A stretch of DNA of 64,000 nt from Capitella teleta (Eukaryota; Annelida; Polychaeta; Capitellidae): contig KB308534.1 in assembly GCA_000328365.1 (NCBI GenBank), positions 4,618 to 68,617 on the forward strand. Direction: 5' to 3'. Both the position numbers and the translations under genes were made by a program. Below are positions 23,165-64,000 of the stretch, piece after piece; within the stretch, counting starts at the first letter, position 1, and each line of letters opens with the position of its first letter. A model generated the notes under the pieces. The model saw only the letters and a program-made list of their open reading frames with translations, was not told the origin of the DNA and ran no database searches.

Positions 23165-26100
23165 CTGGGGAACGAAAGAGGTTTCACTTGGATTAATCAT
23201 AGAGATTAATAAAAGCAGTGCTACAGGCTTGTATATTTGGAGCATTAAAACAAAAAGTGTACAATTAGTGAATAAATCCATAAAATCACAAAGAAACCAT
23301 TTAAAGAAAATAGGGTGGATCAAAGAAAATAATAAACATTAAATATCAAAAAAAGAATGAGGTATGTTAAGTGGATTTTTCTTTTTTAACTTGTGCAAAT
23401 TATTTATTTCTTTTTTGAGCCACCCTTAGTGAAAGAGATAGGAACGTACCATGGGAGACAAGCGTAGCCATGCTGATGCACACAACACCACAATAAAACA
23501 AGGCAAGAAGACAGACGAAGAACAATTGGTTCAAAAATGCCTCGCACTTTACACACTTTATTAAGAATTAAAACTGATCACCGATTCTTAGGAAGGAAGA
23601 AATATTTATCTTAATAAACTAATTTCTAGAGATTTTGATGTCCATCAGTGTTGGCTGCAAAATGAGATATATTTTGTGTTGAAATTTAGGTATTCTACAA
23701 TATTTATGAATGTTCTCGGGTTCTGGGTGAATAATATGCATGCAACAGCGAATAATATGGGAGATCATGTATATCTTAGAAGAGGGAAATCTATGGGCAA
23801 TATCCATGGCTAACTCAAATATGCATAATGCAGAGCACATGCATATTTTATCAAGTGCATATCCTCTCATGTTCTTAGCCATCACTGGCAGCCAGGGACG
23901 AAAATAAATTCCTCCCTTTATGCTTTTATTCAAATAGTCAGAGTTTGGAGTTTTTATTTTGTTCTCCCTTCTCTCAGAGCCTCCACCCCCATGATAGCTC
24001 AGCACAAAAAAAAAAAAAAAACAAAAAAAAACATGCCAAAAACGAACAAAAACATTCCAATGACTCACCTCCCCCTGGTCCCTATGAACAAAAAACAAAA
24101 ACAAATAATCAATACAGACTTCTGTTTCTGTATAATGACCGCAAACCTGATTCATTTGCACCTCTTCTCCCATATCTCTTCGCCGTTCATTTTCTCGTCT
24201 CTCTTGTTCCTCTTGCATCTACAGAACCAGCGTGTTATGAAATCATTAAAAAGTTATGCAATTTGCGCACCTGTCTTCGGGCTGCTTCGTAATCTTCCTC
24301 AAACTTTTCTAATTCTTCGTCAGTAAATTCTTCATCTTCATCTATCGTCTGAGAGGAAAAAACATTAATTCTGAGAATTTACACCACGCCCCCTCCTCCT
24401 ACACACACCTCCCACTCTTCGTTTTCCTTGAATTCATCTCGATTTGTGCTGGCGACAAACTCCTCCATACTGACCAGTTTATCTCCGTCCGTGTCGATCT
24501 CCTTCATGACGTGCTCTCGCATGCGGTTCATCTCCTCAAAGCGTTCCATCATATCGTCCTCTTCTGCATTCGGGTCGTAGACTTTATCCAACTGAAAGTG
24601 AAACACGTCTTACAGTTAGATCAACTGTCGTGCGAACACATGTACCTCCTTCTGGAAGAGAGCCTCAATCTCCTGTTCATCCCAATATCCATCACCGTCA
24701 ACATCTACGAGAAGTAGAAAAAAAGAAGAAATCAAACATGAGCTGGAGATGAATAACCAAATGATCACCGTGTAAATGGAAGAACGTCTTTGGGTTGAAA
24801 TCGTCTCTGTCCAGATTGTCCGTCTCCTCCCAAACCTCCTCCAGCTGCTCCATATTTCCCTGTGAACAAAGTGTAAAACCAATTGAAGGGCAAATATCAA
24901 GGCGTGCAACACTCACGGGGTGGTTGACCTTGGCGTGTTTCTTGTGCTTCTCCTTCTTGTCATGCAGCTCCTTCTCTTTGGCAGCCCTCGCCTGCTCATC
25001 AAGTGCTTTCAATTCCTCCTTCTGCAAATGTTCCTTCTCCATTTCATAAGTCTTAAAGTCAGAGCGCCGTTCCTTATCTAAATCTTCTAAGTCCGTTGTG
25101 GCCTGGAGAGAAGAATGGTTGAACCAGCCCTTTCGCCAAGGGGCTTCTCACCTGTTGAATAAGTTTAGCCAAATCTTCCACTTCAAACGTGTTGGAGTTT
25201 GCGTGGTCGATATGCTTCAGGTGTTTATCAGAGTCAAGGATGCCTGCTTTCTCCTGGAAGGCAGAGTCAATACCTGCCAACAACCACAGAAATGAAATCT
25301 CAGAGAGTGGCAAAGAGCTCACTGACCCCTGGCTGCAGCTGCCGCAGGACTGAGCGCCATATTCATGCCGTTTTTCAGCTTCTCTTGCAGCTTAGTAATC
25401 TGTTTCAGCCGCTGAACTTCCTTGCGTTTGATTTCATCTAACTTGCTACGTACACCATGGCTGACGAATTCCAAATGTTTGGCGATCTCTCCGCTCTGTT
25501 GCAGGAAGAATTCAGTGAATTAAAAGTGAACGAGTGAATTTTAACGATATGATCAAGATATTATACTTGATGAGATTAACAAAATAAATATCAAATAACA
25601 ATTACATGTACATCGTAGCTTCGGCTGAATTGAATAAGAAGATATTTACACAAGGCAAATTTGTGAAACATGTATATTGGAACCTTTGACAAATAGGTGG
25701 TCAATTAAAATACCTGTAATACCAATAATCTGTATACATGTGTCTAGCAATAAAAGATCTAATAAGAAAACAGAATCCCATTCAAGCAGGGAATATTAAT
25801 CATTTGGCAAAACAGTGAATGCTCTCACGTCACGGTTTAATACTGCAACCTTATTAGGTGTTGAAACAAATGATCCCTCAAGGAGCAAATGATCACACAA
25901 AATCACACAAGGAGCAACACAAACAACACAAAACACATAGGATTAGTGAACAGAGTGAGTTATCTCTAAAAGCACAGATTCTGCCTAATTATTTCTAAGT
26001 TACAGAGAGAGAAAGAGAGAGAGAGAGAGTAGTTGAGTGTTTATGTGCAGCATGCATTATGAATTCCGTCACCCAAATCTGCCCACCTGTCCAGCTATGT

Positions 26101-28436
26101 CTTGGATTTTCATCATTTTTTGTGCGAAGTCAGTGTCAGTCATAAGTACACTCATAACTTCACGCAGGTATTTCTCATAAGACAACTTATCCACCTAACA
26201 ACATAATAAGAGAGAAAGAGAATAAAATTAACTAGATATCTAAAGCGTGGAGCATGAAATATCTGCTTGAAGAATGCCTGCATGAAGAATGCTGTTTGGT
26301 AGAGAATGTTAGAACTTAGAACAGCTGGAATGCAAGTTATTGATTTCTTTCCATGATGATTTATCAAAGCAATTTGCATGAAACCGCTTCAGGAAATCAA
26401 TTTGTACTATAATTCCAGCCATGCTTACAGACAAGCACTGAATTGCACTTTAACCACAGCAGGTACTTTAGATCAGTAATTAGTAGGCTAAGCATGAAAG
26501 AAGCAGAGGAGGTGGAGGAGGAGGTCTTGATTAGAGGAGACACAGATCCAACATCACACATGCAACAGATGATCTCCAGCGATACCTTAATGTCAGAAAT
26601 GTTAGCAGATTCTAGTTGTTTCCGGAAGGATTCATCAGATTCCAACACATTCACAACTTCCTTTAGGTACCGCTCATAATGTAAGCCAAAGTCCTGTAAA
26701 AAAACCCTCAGCACTGCAGAACACTAAATCCTCACTGCGAGATCAATTTTTGCAGATACGTTCGACCGCAAAATTTTGATTCCGAGAAGAAAAAAAAACC
26801 AAGTGACCAAATACATCTCTATTAATTAGGACTATTTTACACTCAAAAATGTCGACCCAATCATTTCAAAATGGCGGGAAGCCATTGTTAGCCAATCATG
26901 ACTCAGCAACTGAACGAAAGTAGTCACAAGAAGCAAGGATGTCTTTATACATAGATCCAACCACGAAAATTGGATTCCGCGATTACTTGATATTTGAAAA
27001 AACACAAAATTTGAAATCAACGAAGATAAAGTGTTCTGCAATATTTCAGTGACTTCATTTCTGAGCAGCTGCAGGAATCTAAGAGAAATAAAAACAAATA
27101 TGGATGAAAAACACTGGCCCAGGTCTACCTTTTGCACTGACCTATATACAGAGTGGGCCAAAAGTAGTCTTATCTACTCCATGTTAAAGATCTCATTTAT
27201 GCCGATTTATCTCAATTAATAGAGTACACTCATCACTCCGCAATATTTCCAATTTTGGCGGCAAACAGGGCCCTGGACCATGGATAAGCTTCATTGAACG
27301 CATAATTAAGGCAACTCTTTCGTACTATTGTTTTGTTTGAGAGTGCTATTGATGTGACAGTAGCACTAATGCTAATCCCATAAAATCAAAACAAAGCAGA
27401 GTTTGTATTGAAGAGTCATACAAGAGATGATATTCCTTAATTATTGCTCATTCAGGGGCTCATCTGATTTTGCTCTCTTCGCGATCACTCACCATTCGCA
27501 TTCAAATGTTTTTCTCTCATTCAAAATTGACTTTTTAGTGGATTTCTTTGCATTAATGGGCACAGAATAACAGTCAATCTGTACCAGGTAGTTTTTTTGG
27601 GGGAATAATTGATACATTTTAGAAAGATTTTGAGTTTTGTTTTTAACATGGAGCAGATAGACTACTTTTGGCCTACTATGTGTATATATGTATGGACATT
27701 ATAAACTTATAGTATCTCAAATCTTATATTGTTTCTAACATGGAATACACTACTTTTGGCCCACTCTGTATTGCAGGATAATGAATCTGTATTTAACATT
27801 TGAATAAAAGGAGTGGCATAGCTTTCATCCAATTAATATATTTTTCACAGCATCTACGCATTTGGTCTTAGGTTCCAATTTAATTTGATACAAAAAGCGA
27901 TTCTACCGTCGTTGAAGATCACTATCCAAAATTATAGATAATAAATTTCATAAAAATGGCATGCAAATAACGGTTGGCACAATGACAAATTGACAATCTA
28001 TGAAATCATGAGCCCAAAATATTCCAAACAGGAAGTATAAATACGTAACATTATATAACCCAGCCATACTGCGCAATCAGTAGATTATTGCACACCGTAC
28101 ATATGAACTGCCGGTATACTAGATCAAATGAATAACAGATCTGAACAAATCATATCGTGATTGACTTAGTGAAAAACTATTTTCCATGATAAGAAAGTGT
28201 GCAGAATTAGAAGAATACCTGCATGAAAAATTACAGAAAATAATGCTAGTATTCAGTTCCTTTGAATGAAGGTGAAATATATTTGACTCATGCCTGGATG
28301 AGTGCTCACCAGTTCTTCTTGATCCACTTCCTTATTTTCTTCTTCAGCTGGTTTCTCTCGAACAGGAAGAGCGGAAATGGCGTCCAAGAAGAGCATCGAC
28401 CCCAGCGCAAGAAACGCAACTCCCCTCATGGCTCAG
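22902..28436 (-). CDS. NUCB2: Nucleobindin (NUCB1/NUCB2 family), complete gene with signal peptide, two EF-hands and a tandem-duplicated exon
   Basis: Secretory-pathway Ca2+-binding protein; vertebrate homologues act in the Golgi and as secreted proteins, and NUCB2 is the nesfatin-1 precursor. Exons on the minus strand: 28310-28436 (ATG at 28429), 26586-26693, 26087-26194 (alternative copy), 25327-25495, 25152-25273, 24917-25102, 24769-24859, 24646-24704, 24409-24591, 24271-24348, 24147-24218, 24069-24081, 22902-23164 (TAA). All junctions are GT-AG and phases agree. With one copy of the duplicated exon the protein is 487 aa (human NUCB1 461, NUCB2 420). Order: signal peptide [20 protein letters not shown], nesfatin-like segment ending at a KR dibasic, basic/coiled region, PKVNHP-type linker, EF-hand loops [12 protein letters not shown] and [12 protein letters not shown], acidic [13 protein letters not shown] helix, then a Q/H/P-rich tail. 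The ATG exon starts at a CAG acceptor, so a non-coding first exon should lie upstream. I take it as the single pro-orthologue of NUCB1 and NUCB2; the symbol follows synteny. Confidence 0.95.
24069..24081 (-). CDS. NUCB2: NUCB 13-nt microexon
   Basis: On the minus strand a T-rich tract ending TTGTTCATAG is followed by 13 bases and then GTGAGT. The 13 bases encode GPGG plus one extra base. This is the only piece I found that links the phase-0 exit of the 24147-24218 exon to the phase-1 entry of the terminal exon without a stop. The joined product reads [13 protein letters not shown]; vertebrate NUCB2 has a GPAG-type turn near the same place. Inferred from phase and splice sites only. Confidence 0.7.
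26087..26194 (-). CDS. NUCB2: NUCB nesfatin-core exon, copy B (tandem duplicate, probably alternative)
   Basis: A second 108-nt, phase 0-0 exon with acceptor TTGTTAG and donor CAG/GTGGGC. It encodes [20 protein letters not shown] followed by 16 more residues. Against copy A, 11 of 36 positions are identical (L4, Y6, E7, Y9, L10, E12, V13, V16, L17, D20, F23) with no gap. It lies 391 nt downstream of copy A in the transcript direction. Equal length and phase allow either copy, or both, in the mRNA. The divergence points to an old duplication kept under constraint. Confidence 0.85.
26586..26693 (-). CDS. NUCB2: NUCB nesfatin-core exon, copy A
   Basis: A 108-nt, phase 0-0 exon with acceptor TTTTTACAG and donor AAG/GTATCG. 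It encodes 36 residues beginning [20 protein letters not shown]. Human NUCB2 has PDTGLYYDEYLKQVIDVLET at this place, the part reported as the active core of nesfatin-1. This copy is the closer match to the vertebrate sequence and reads directly into [20 protein letters not shown] in the next constitutive exon, as in vertebrates. Confidence 0.93.
27149..27768. mobile_element. 620-bp Tc1/mariner-like MITE in a NUCB intron
   Basis: Perfect 20-bp terminal inverted repeats (CAGAGTGGGCCAAAAGTAGT), with looser similarity to about 40 bp, flanked by TA. No coding capacity. A second, internal version of the right end lies at 27644-27680. The body is repeated at 17315-17856. It lies in the 1.6-kb intron between the NUCB signal-peptide exon and the nesfatin-core exon. 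Confidence 0.8.
28310..28436 (-). CDS. NUCB2: NUCB exon with start codon and signal peptide
   Basis: The exon opens after a CTTTCAG acceptor, has seven untranslated bases, then ATG at 28429. It encodes 40 residues: a 20-residue hydrophobic leader with a plausible cleavage after AISA, then an acidic stretch ending DQEEL. The donor is CTG/GTGAGC and the exit phase is 0. This start is the only in-frame Met that gives a signal peptide, as all nucleobindins have. Confidence 0.93.
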
Positions 28437-30539
28437 CTGAAAGCAAGCGAACATGAGTCACTTCTGTATGGACATATCTCAAAACATAGATCACCATATC
28501 ACCTTCTTAGTAAGAATAGCAAATCAATATATGAACAAGATAAATTACATTCTGTGACATGCATTTTAGGAATAAAGGGCAGTCTGCATCATGGTGGTTA
28601 AGGAAATTCAAAATGATTGCTCATTTAATCATTAATAGTGATTTCATCTAATTGGTTTTACAATTTGTAAAATTGGGCAGCAATAAACAAGATTCAATTA
28701 ACTTGGTAATTAAACAAGAAAAAAATAGCCTTTAATACCATTTTGACATTCATTGATTACCTGATTGACATAATAATTATTAGAGCTGCAGAGTTATGGA
28801 AATTTCCCAATTTGAATTTAAATATCTCAGCATTCCACCATCTATGTGAAATGGAATTCAGTTAATATTTAGGTTAAACATAGTCCATTCGACAATCAAG
28901 TGGGTCACAGTAGCCATATGGCAAACTAGATTTTATTTTATTCTTCAAAGAACTAATGATGTCACCAGGAGATTCTCAATTACCCTTGAAACAGTAAAAA
29001 GAATGCATGGCTGCCACTAATGTAACTTAACCATTAACTGGGGGAAAAAATGAAGTCGAGAATGACAATATATAAGAAAGACATATAAGAGAGGAATAAA
29101 AAATGAATTCAGAGTTCAGACCTTTATTTATATGCACAATTACACATACATTATAACATGTAGGCCTATAATTAAGCATTTATAATATAATGTGACCGTA
29201 CATATTATATTTGCTAATTAACAGCCGTAACTAATTAAGCTACTTAAGCTGACTGCCTGCAATAGGATAAGGGAATTCCAATAACCAGAAGGCATTGTAT
29301 GGAACACCAGAGATGTCTGATATATATGGCCTGTTTTTCATTCAACTTGGACTGTGACGTCCCAACCGGAGAAATGTTTGGACTAGAGACTTTGGACGAT
29401 GTCTCACCCAATTGTCATGTGACAAGAAATTTCTACGCATATTTCTTGCATGCATAACAAGTTAACTACCAAAACTCGTGAGACTTTAGTTGAACCTGAA
29501 TGCATGCTTATTTACAGCTTCTACTGTCTAATCTGCTGTAATGAAATGACCGATGATAAGAATCACCAAAGAATAAATTAAAACTCTTCCGAGCTGAGCT
29601 GTTCTATTCTGTGGAGGCACGCCCTCATCCTTCATTTCCCTCTGCCGAATCGGCTGGGTCCGACGCCAAGCGCTTGCCATAGGATTTAGGATTATAGGAT
29701 ATAATGAGCCTATTATGAAATAATAGTACTGAAAATATAATAATATGATTTCTACAGAGGCCCCACCAAGCTGTGGAACTATGGTCTGACGCTCTGAGTG
29801 ACTTGATTAGCTCCACAGGGGTACAGACCGTACAGAATAACAGATCCTATATACCGTTATACGATCATGCTGCTGCTTTGGGAACTTTGTTTCAATGTTT
29901 GTATTTGAGAGAGAGAGACGATGATAACCATGAGCCCGATGTCGTGATGAGGATTAATCATTCATATTTTCACGGTGATTAAATTATTCAATGAATCATG
30001 ACCATCAACTGATTAAGTTCAAGAATTTACGTATTCACGGCATCCGTATTGAAGCCCTGACTGAGTGAGCCTGAACTCTCGACTCGAGTTCTTGTGATTA
30101 TAATTTTATATGCACTCAGCACTGATTATGCAGACAGTCACGGTGCTGTTATGACCAATGTTCTTTCGGCTACGAACCATAGATAAGTGAGCCTGCAGAC
30201 AATATACGGAAAGGAACAGTTTAAACAGTGGAAACCTACTTTACGGTGTATTTTCTTCACTTCCAGCTGCGTGTTGTCTGACGCCGCAAAACTTCTCTCA
30301 GAACTAAAACTGACGTGTTTTCCAGCAGACGCTTCCAAGCGGAGAAATGTCAAATCTCCTCTGATTGGCTGAAATCGCAAGGTCGCTTTAAACTTAGATT
30401 CGGGGTGTAGTTAAACAATTATCCTTAATAGCTGAATCAATTAACCTATGAGCATTAATGATACAAAATAAGATATGTGTAAACATTCTAATAGGAAATA
30501 TATATTAAATTTTATATACAATCGACCGAAATGAACCTA
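28437..30539. other. NUCB 5' intron and promoter flank
   Basis: The CTTTCAG acceptor at 28437 implies an intron towards the promoter near 30.6 kb and a non-coding NUCB first exon. I could not fix that exon's donor. No other coding sequence is seen. Confidence 0.5.
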
Positions 30540-30721
30540 AAGCTGTAATAGTTTGGACCAATGAGAAGAGGTTTATCAATCAGGGTCACTTCCGGTAAAA
30601 TGTCAATCGACTGTCAACAAACATGGCAGCCTCCTGTCATCTACCTCTTTTCTGATATCATAGCATAAAAGGCCGATTATTTGTCGGTGGTGTATATTGC
30701 TGCATCAAATTCAATTGCGAG
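30540..30721. promoter_or_regulatory. Candidate bidirectional promoter and first non-coding exon between NUCB and PIK3C2
   Basis: The stretch has a CCAAT box (30558-30562), an ETS-type CACTTCCGGT (30587-30596) and a YY1-type AACATGGCAGC (30620-30630) in close order, without a TATA box. A further inverted CCAAT lies at 30364-30368. This architecture is typical of CpG-type divergent housekeeping promoters. GCGAG/GTATGG at 30721/30722 is a good donor for an untranslated first PIK3C2 exon that would splice to 31435. The ATG inside the YY1 site opens a 10-codon upstream ORF (30623-30655). The start site is inferred. Confidence 0.6.
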
Positions 30722-31434
30722 GTATGGAATAACTGTTTTAGCATCAGTAAAAATATGTATATTATGTTATTTATAATCACGCGAATCATGATAATCCCAA
30801 TTATTGGTCAAAATAGTTAATACGTACCCACTAACCCAGAACTTTAAATTTTGCAATATCAGCTGTTTATAACTTTAAACCCTGATAGCTAACCCCATAT
30901 TAGATAATAAGCGCCTATTGAAATTATTGATGTTAACGAGTAGTAATGTATCGAGCGAGCAATCCGCTGAGCTCTGCAATTACGTACCCTGGTTTCCAGC
31001 TGATTGAGTTAGTGATTGAATCATGATGATAAATGATGATTGAATCGATTCATTGAATCAATCAGCAATGCTATTATCTTATCAAGTTCAATAAATCAAG
31101 TGATATTGCTAGCATGCAATGATGCATGCAAATATAATTAATATATGTTTATATCATAATTTTATAGTATAGGCCTATAATGATTTAGTGATAATAAAAT
31201 GACTAATTAATTATCTAATTAATTATTGTCATCTTTAGGGTTAATTTTCTTCTAATTTTTGTAGCTTGAGTTTCAATTTCAGCGGATTGAATATATATTC
31301 TTATCTCAGCAAAACAATTCATGCCCCCTATACGAGAGCTATATATACTAGATCTGATGAGTGGTTAATATACTTTAGAAGTAATTAACTCCATATACTT
31401 GTACGTTATCACAATTGGCATGAATCTTCTGCAG

Positions 31435-63142
<31,708 letters not shown>

Positions 63143-64000
63143 TGGCATAGTATGACGGCATCATAGTCTCTTTTAATGCCATAATTTGTGTTATTGATTA
63201 TTGTCAAGATCTGCTGAATCAGCAAATATTTGAGCTTCACTAGCTCCATGGCCGCCAATTTGCCATGCCTATCATGGAGGAAGTTATGCAACTGCTTTCA
63301 ACATCTTCTCTCATCTTCATGCGGACCAATTGACTTATATTAGATGCTGATAATCGTACTACGGATATTGTACTTTTAATTATATACCTCATTGTTATAC
63401 AATAATTATTATTCTGCATTAATTTTTTATGCATACAGATTTTTATTATTAACCTTCGATTTTTTTTTTTCATCAAAATAGAATAATTTAAAAAAATGTT
63501 GCCTGTTGTTTTATCATTGTATGAGTGTGAAATTGTGAATACTGATTATATTATCGATCAGAATTGAATTAGCATTCGTATTATATTTCATAAGCACTGC
63601 ATTACATACATTATTGCCACTTTCTGCTTAGCCAATATTGTTTCATTCCATGTTTTATGTACTGCATTAGATTATTCTGGTGATCAATAAAAATGTATCT
63701 CTTAATGCCACGCGTTTCTGGATTCCTTCAAAATTAAATGTAATATCAGTCTGATCGCGAGGCCCCTACATATAGGCCTATGGAGCGGGAGGGTACAGTT
63801 GTGCAGTCACTAAGCACTTATGTTTTCTCTTGACTTGACTTCTTGGGTTATAAATAGTGAGCAAAGCTCTTTTTGACCCTTGGTTGGTTGTTATGTTATT
63901 GGACTAGGTGGAGTATGAGTTTTAGATGTTTGTGTGGTTGAATTTTAGGGGGTGGTGTTTGTAAGTTATGTTAAGGCGAGATTTGAAGATGTTAATGGTG
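63143..64000 (+). other. PIK3C2 3' UTR and downstream flank
   Basis: AT-rich 3' UTR up to about 63710, after the AATAAA at 63686. The rest has no supported feature. Confidence 0.6.
63686..63691 (+). terminator. Polyadenylation signal of PIK3C2 (AATAAA)
   Basis: AATAAA 544 nt after the TGA. It fits a 3' UTR of about 0.57 kb. Confidence 0.6.

Noticed and set aside
23619-24218. 199-codon minus-strand frame
   Set aside because: Only its first 24 codons are a NUCB exon; the rest is intron with low-complexity translation.
28262-28456. Plus-strand frame at 28.3 kb
   Set aside because: Shadow of the NUCB signal-peptide exon on the other strand.

Overview
The window is intron-rich animal nuclear DNA, estimated by eye at about 40% GC. 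It shows GT-AG introns, AATAAA signals, DNA-transposon and LINE debris, and a recurring TAGGCCTA-type word. No bacterial signals (operons, Shine-Dalgarno sites) were seen. Two well-known bilaterian genes are readable exon by exon. The gene content and the divergent NUCB/PIK3C2 pairing suggest a bilaterian, most likely a marine invertebrate. I lean towards an invertebrate deuterostome, but the window alone cannot fix the phylum.

Layout. 1-6.5 kb is gene-poor, with small tandem repeats and a possible hAT-like end. 6.55-13.96 kb (+) holds the 3' part of an unrecognised type I membrane protein: three phase-compatible exons, a stop and a polyadenylation signal, plus a fourth candidate exon further 5'. 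A 1.28-kb mariner-type element without a transposase frame lies in the presumed intron. 14-22.9 kb is gene-poor, with a LINE reverse-transcriptase relic and one copy of a dispersed repeat. 22.9-28.4 kb (-) is a complete nucleobindin gene (NUCB1/NUCB2 family). 30.5-30.7 kb looks like a shared promoter with CCAAT, ETS and YY1-type sites. 31.4-63.1 kb (+) is a class II phosphoinositide 3-kinase gene (PIK3C2A/B type) with about 34 coding exons, interrupted by one 50-N assembly gap. Its 13.2-kb intron carries, on the opposite strand, a two-exon gene for a small secreted and probably GPI-anchored cysteine-rich protein.

The NUCB and PIK3C2 genes are head to head, as human NUCB2 and PIK3C2A are at 11p15.1, so this looks like an old, retained bidirectional pair. 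The most interesting internal feature is a tandem duplication of the NUCB exon that encodes the nesfatin-1 core. Both copies are 108 nt, phase 0 and flanked by good splice sites, which suggests mutually exclusive splicing. Others are a near-canonical ubiquitin-interacting motif at the PI3K N-terminus, a DFG-to-DFS change in the PI3K activation segment, the nested GPI-type gene, and a pair of near-perfect palindromes at 51.78-51.84 kb.

All exon borders were deduced by eye from reading frames, splice dinucleotides and remembered family sequences. No alignment or expression data were available.
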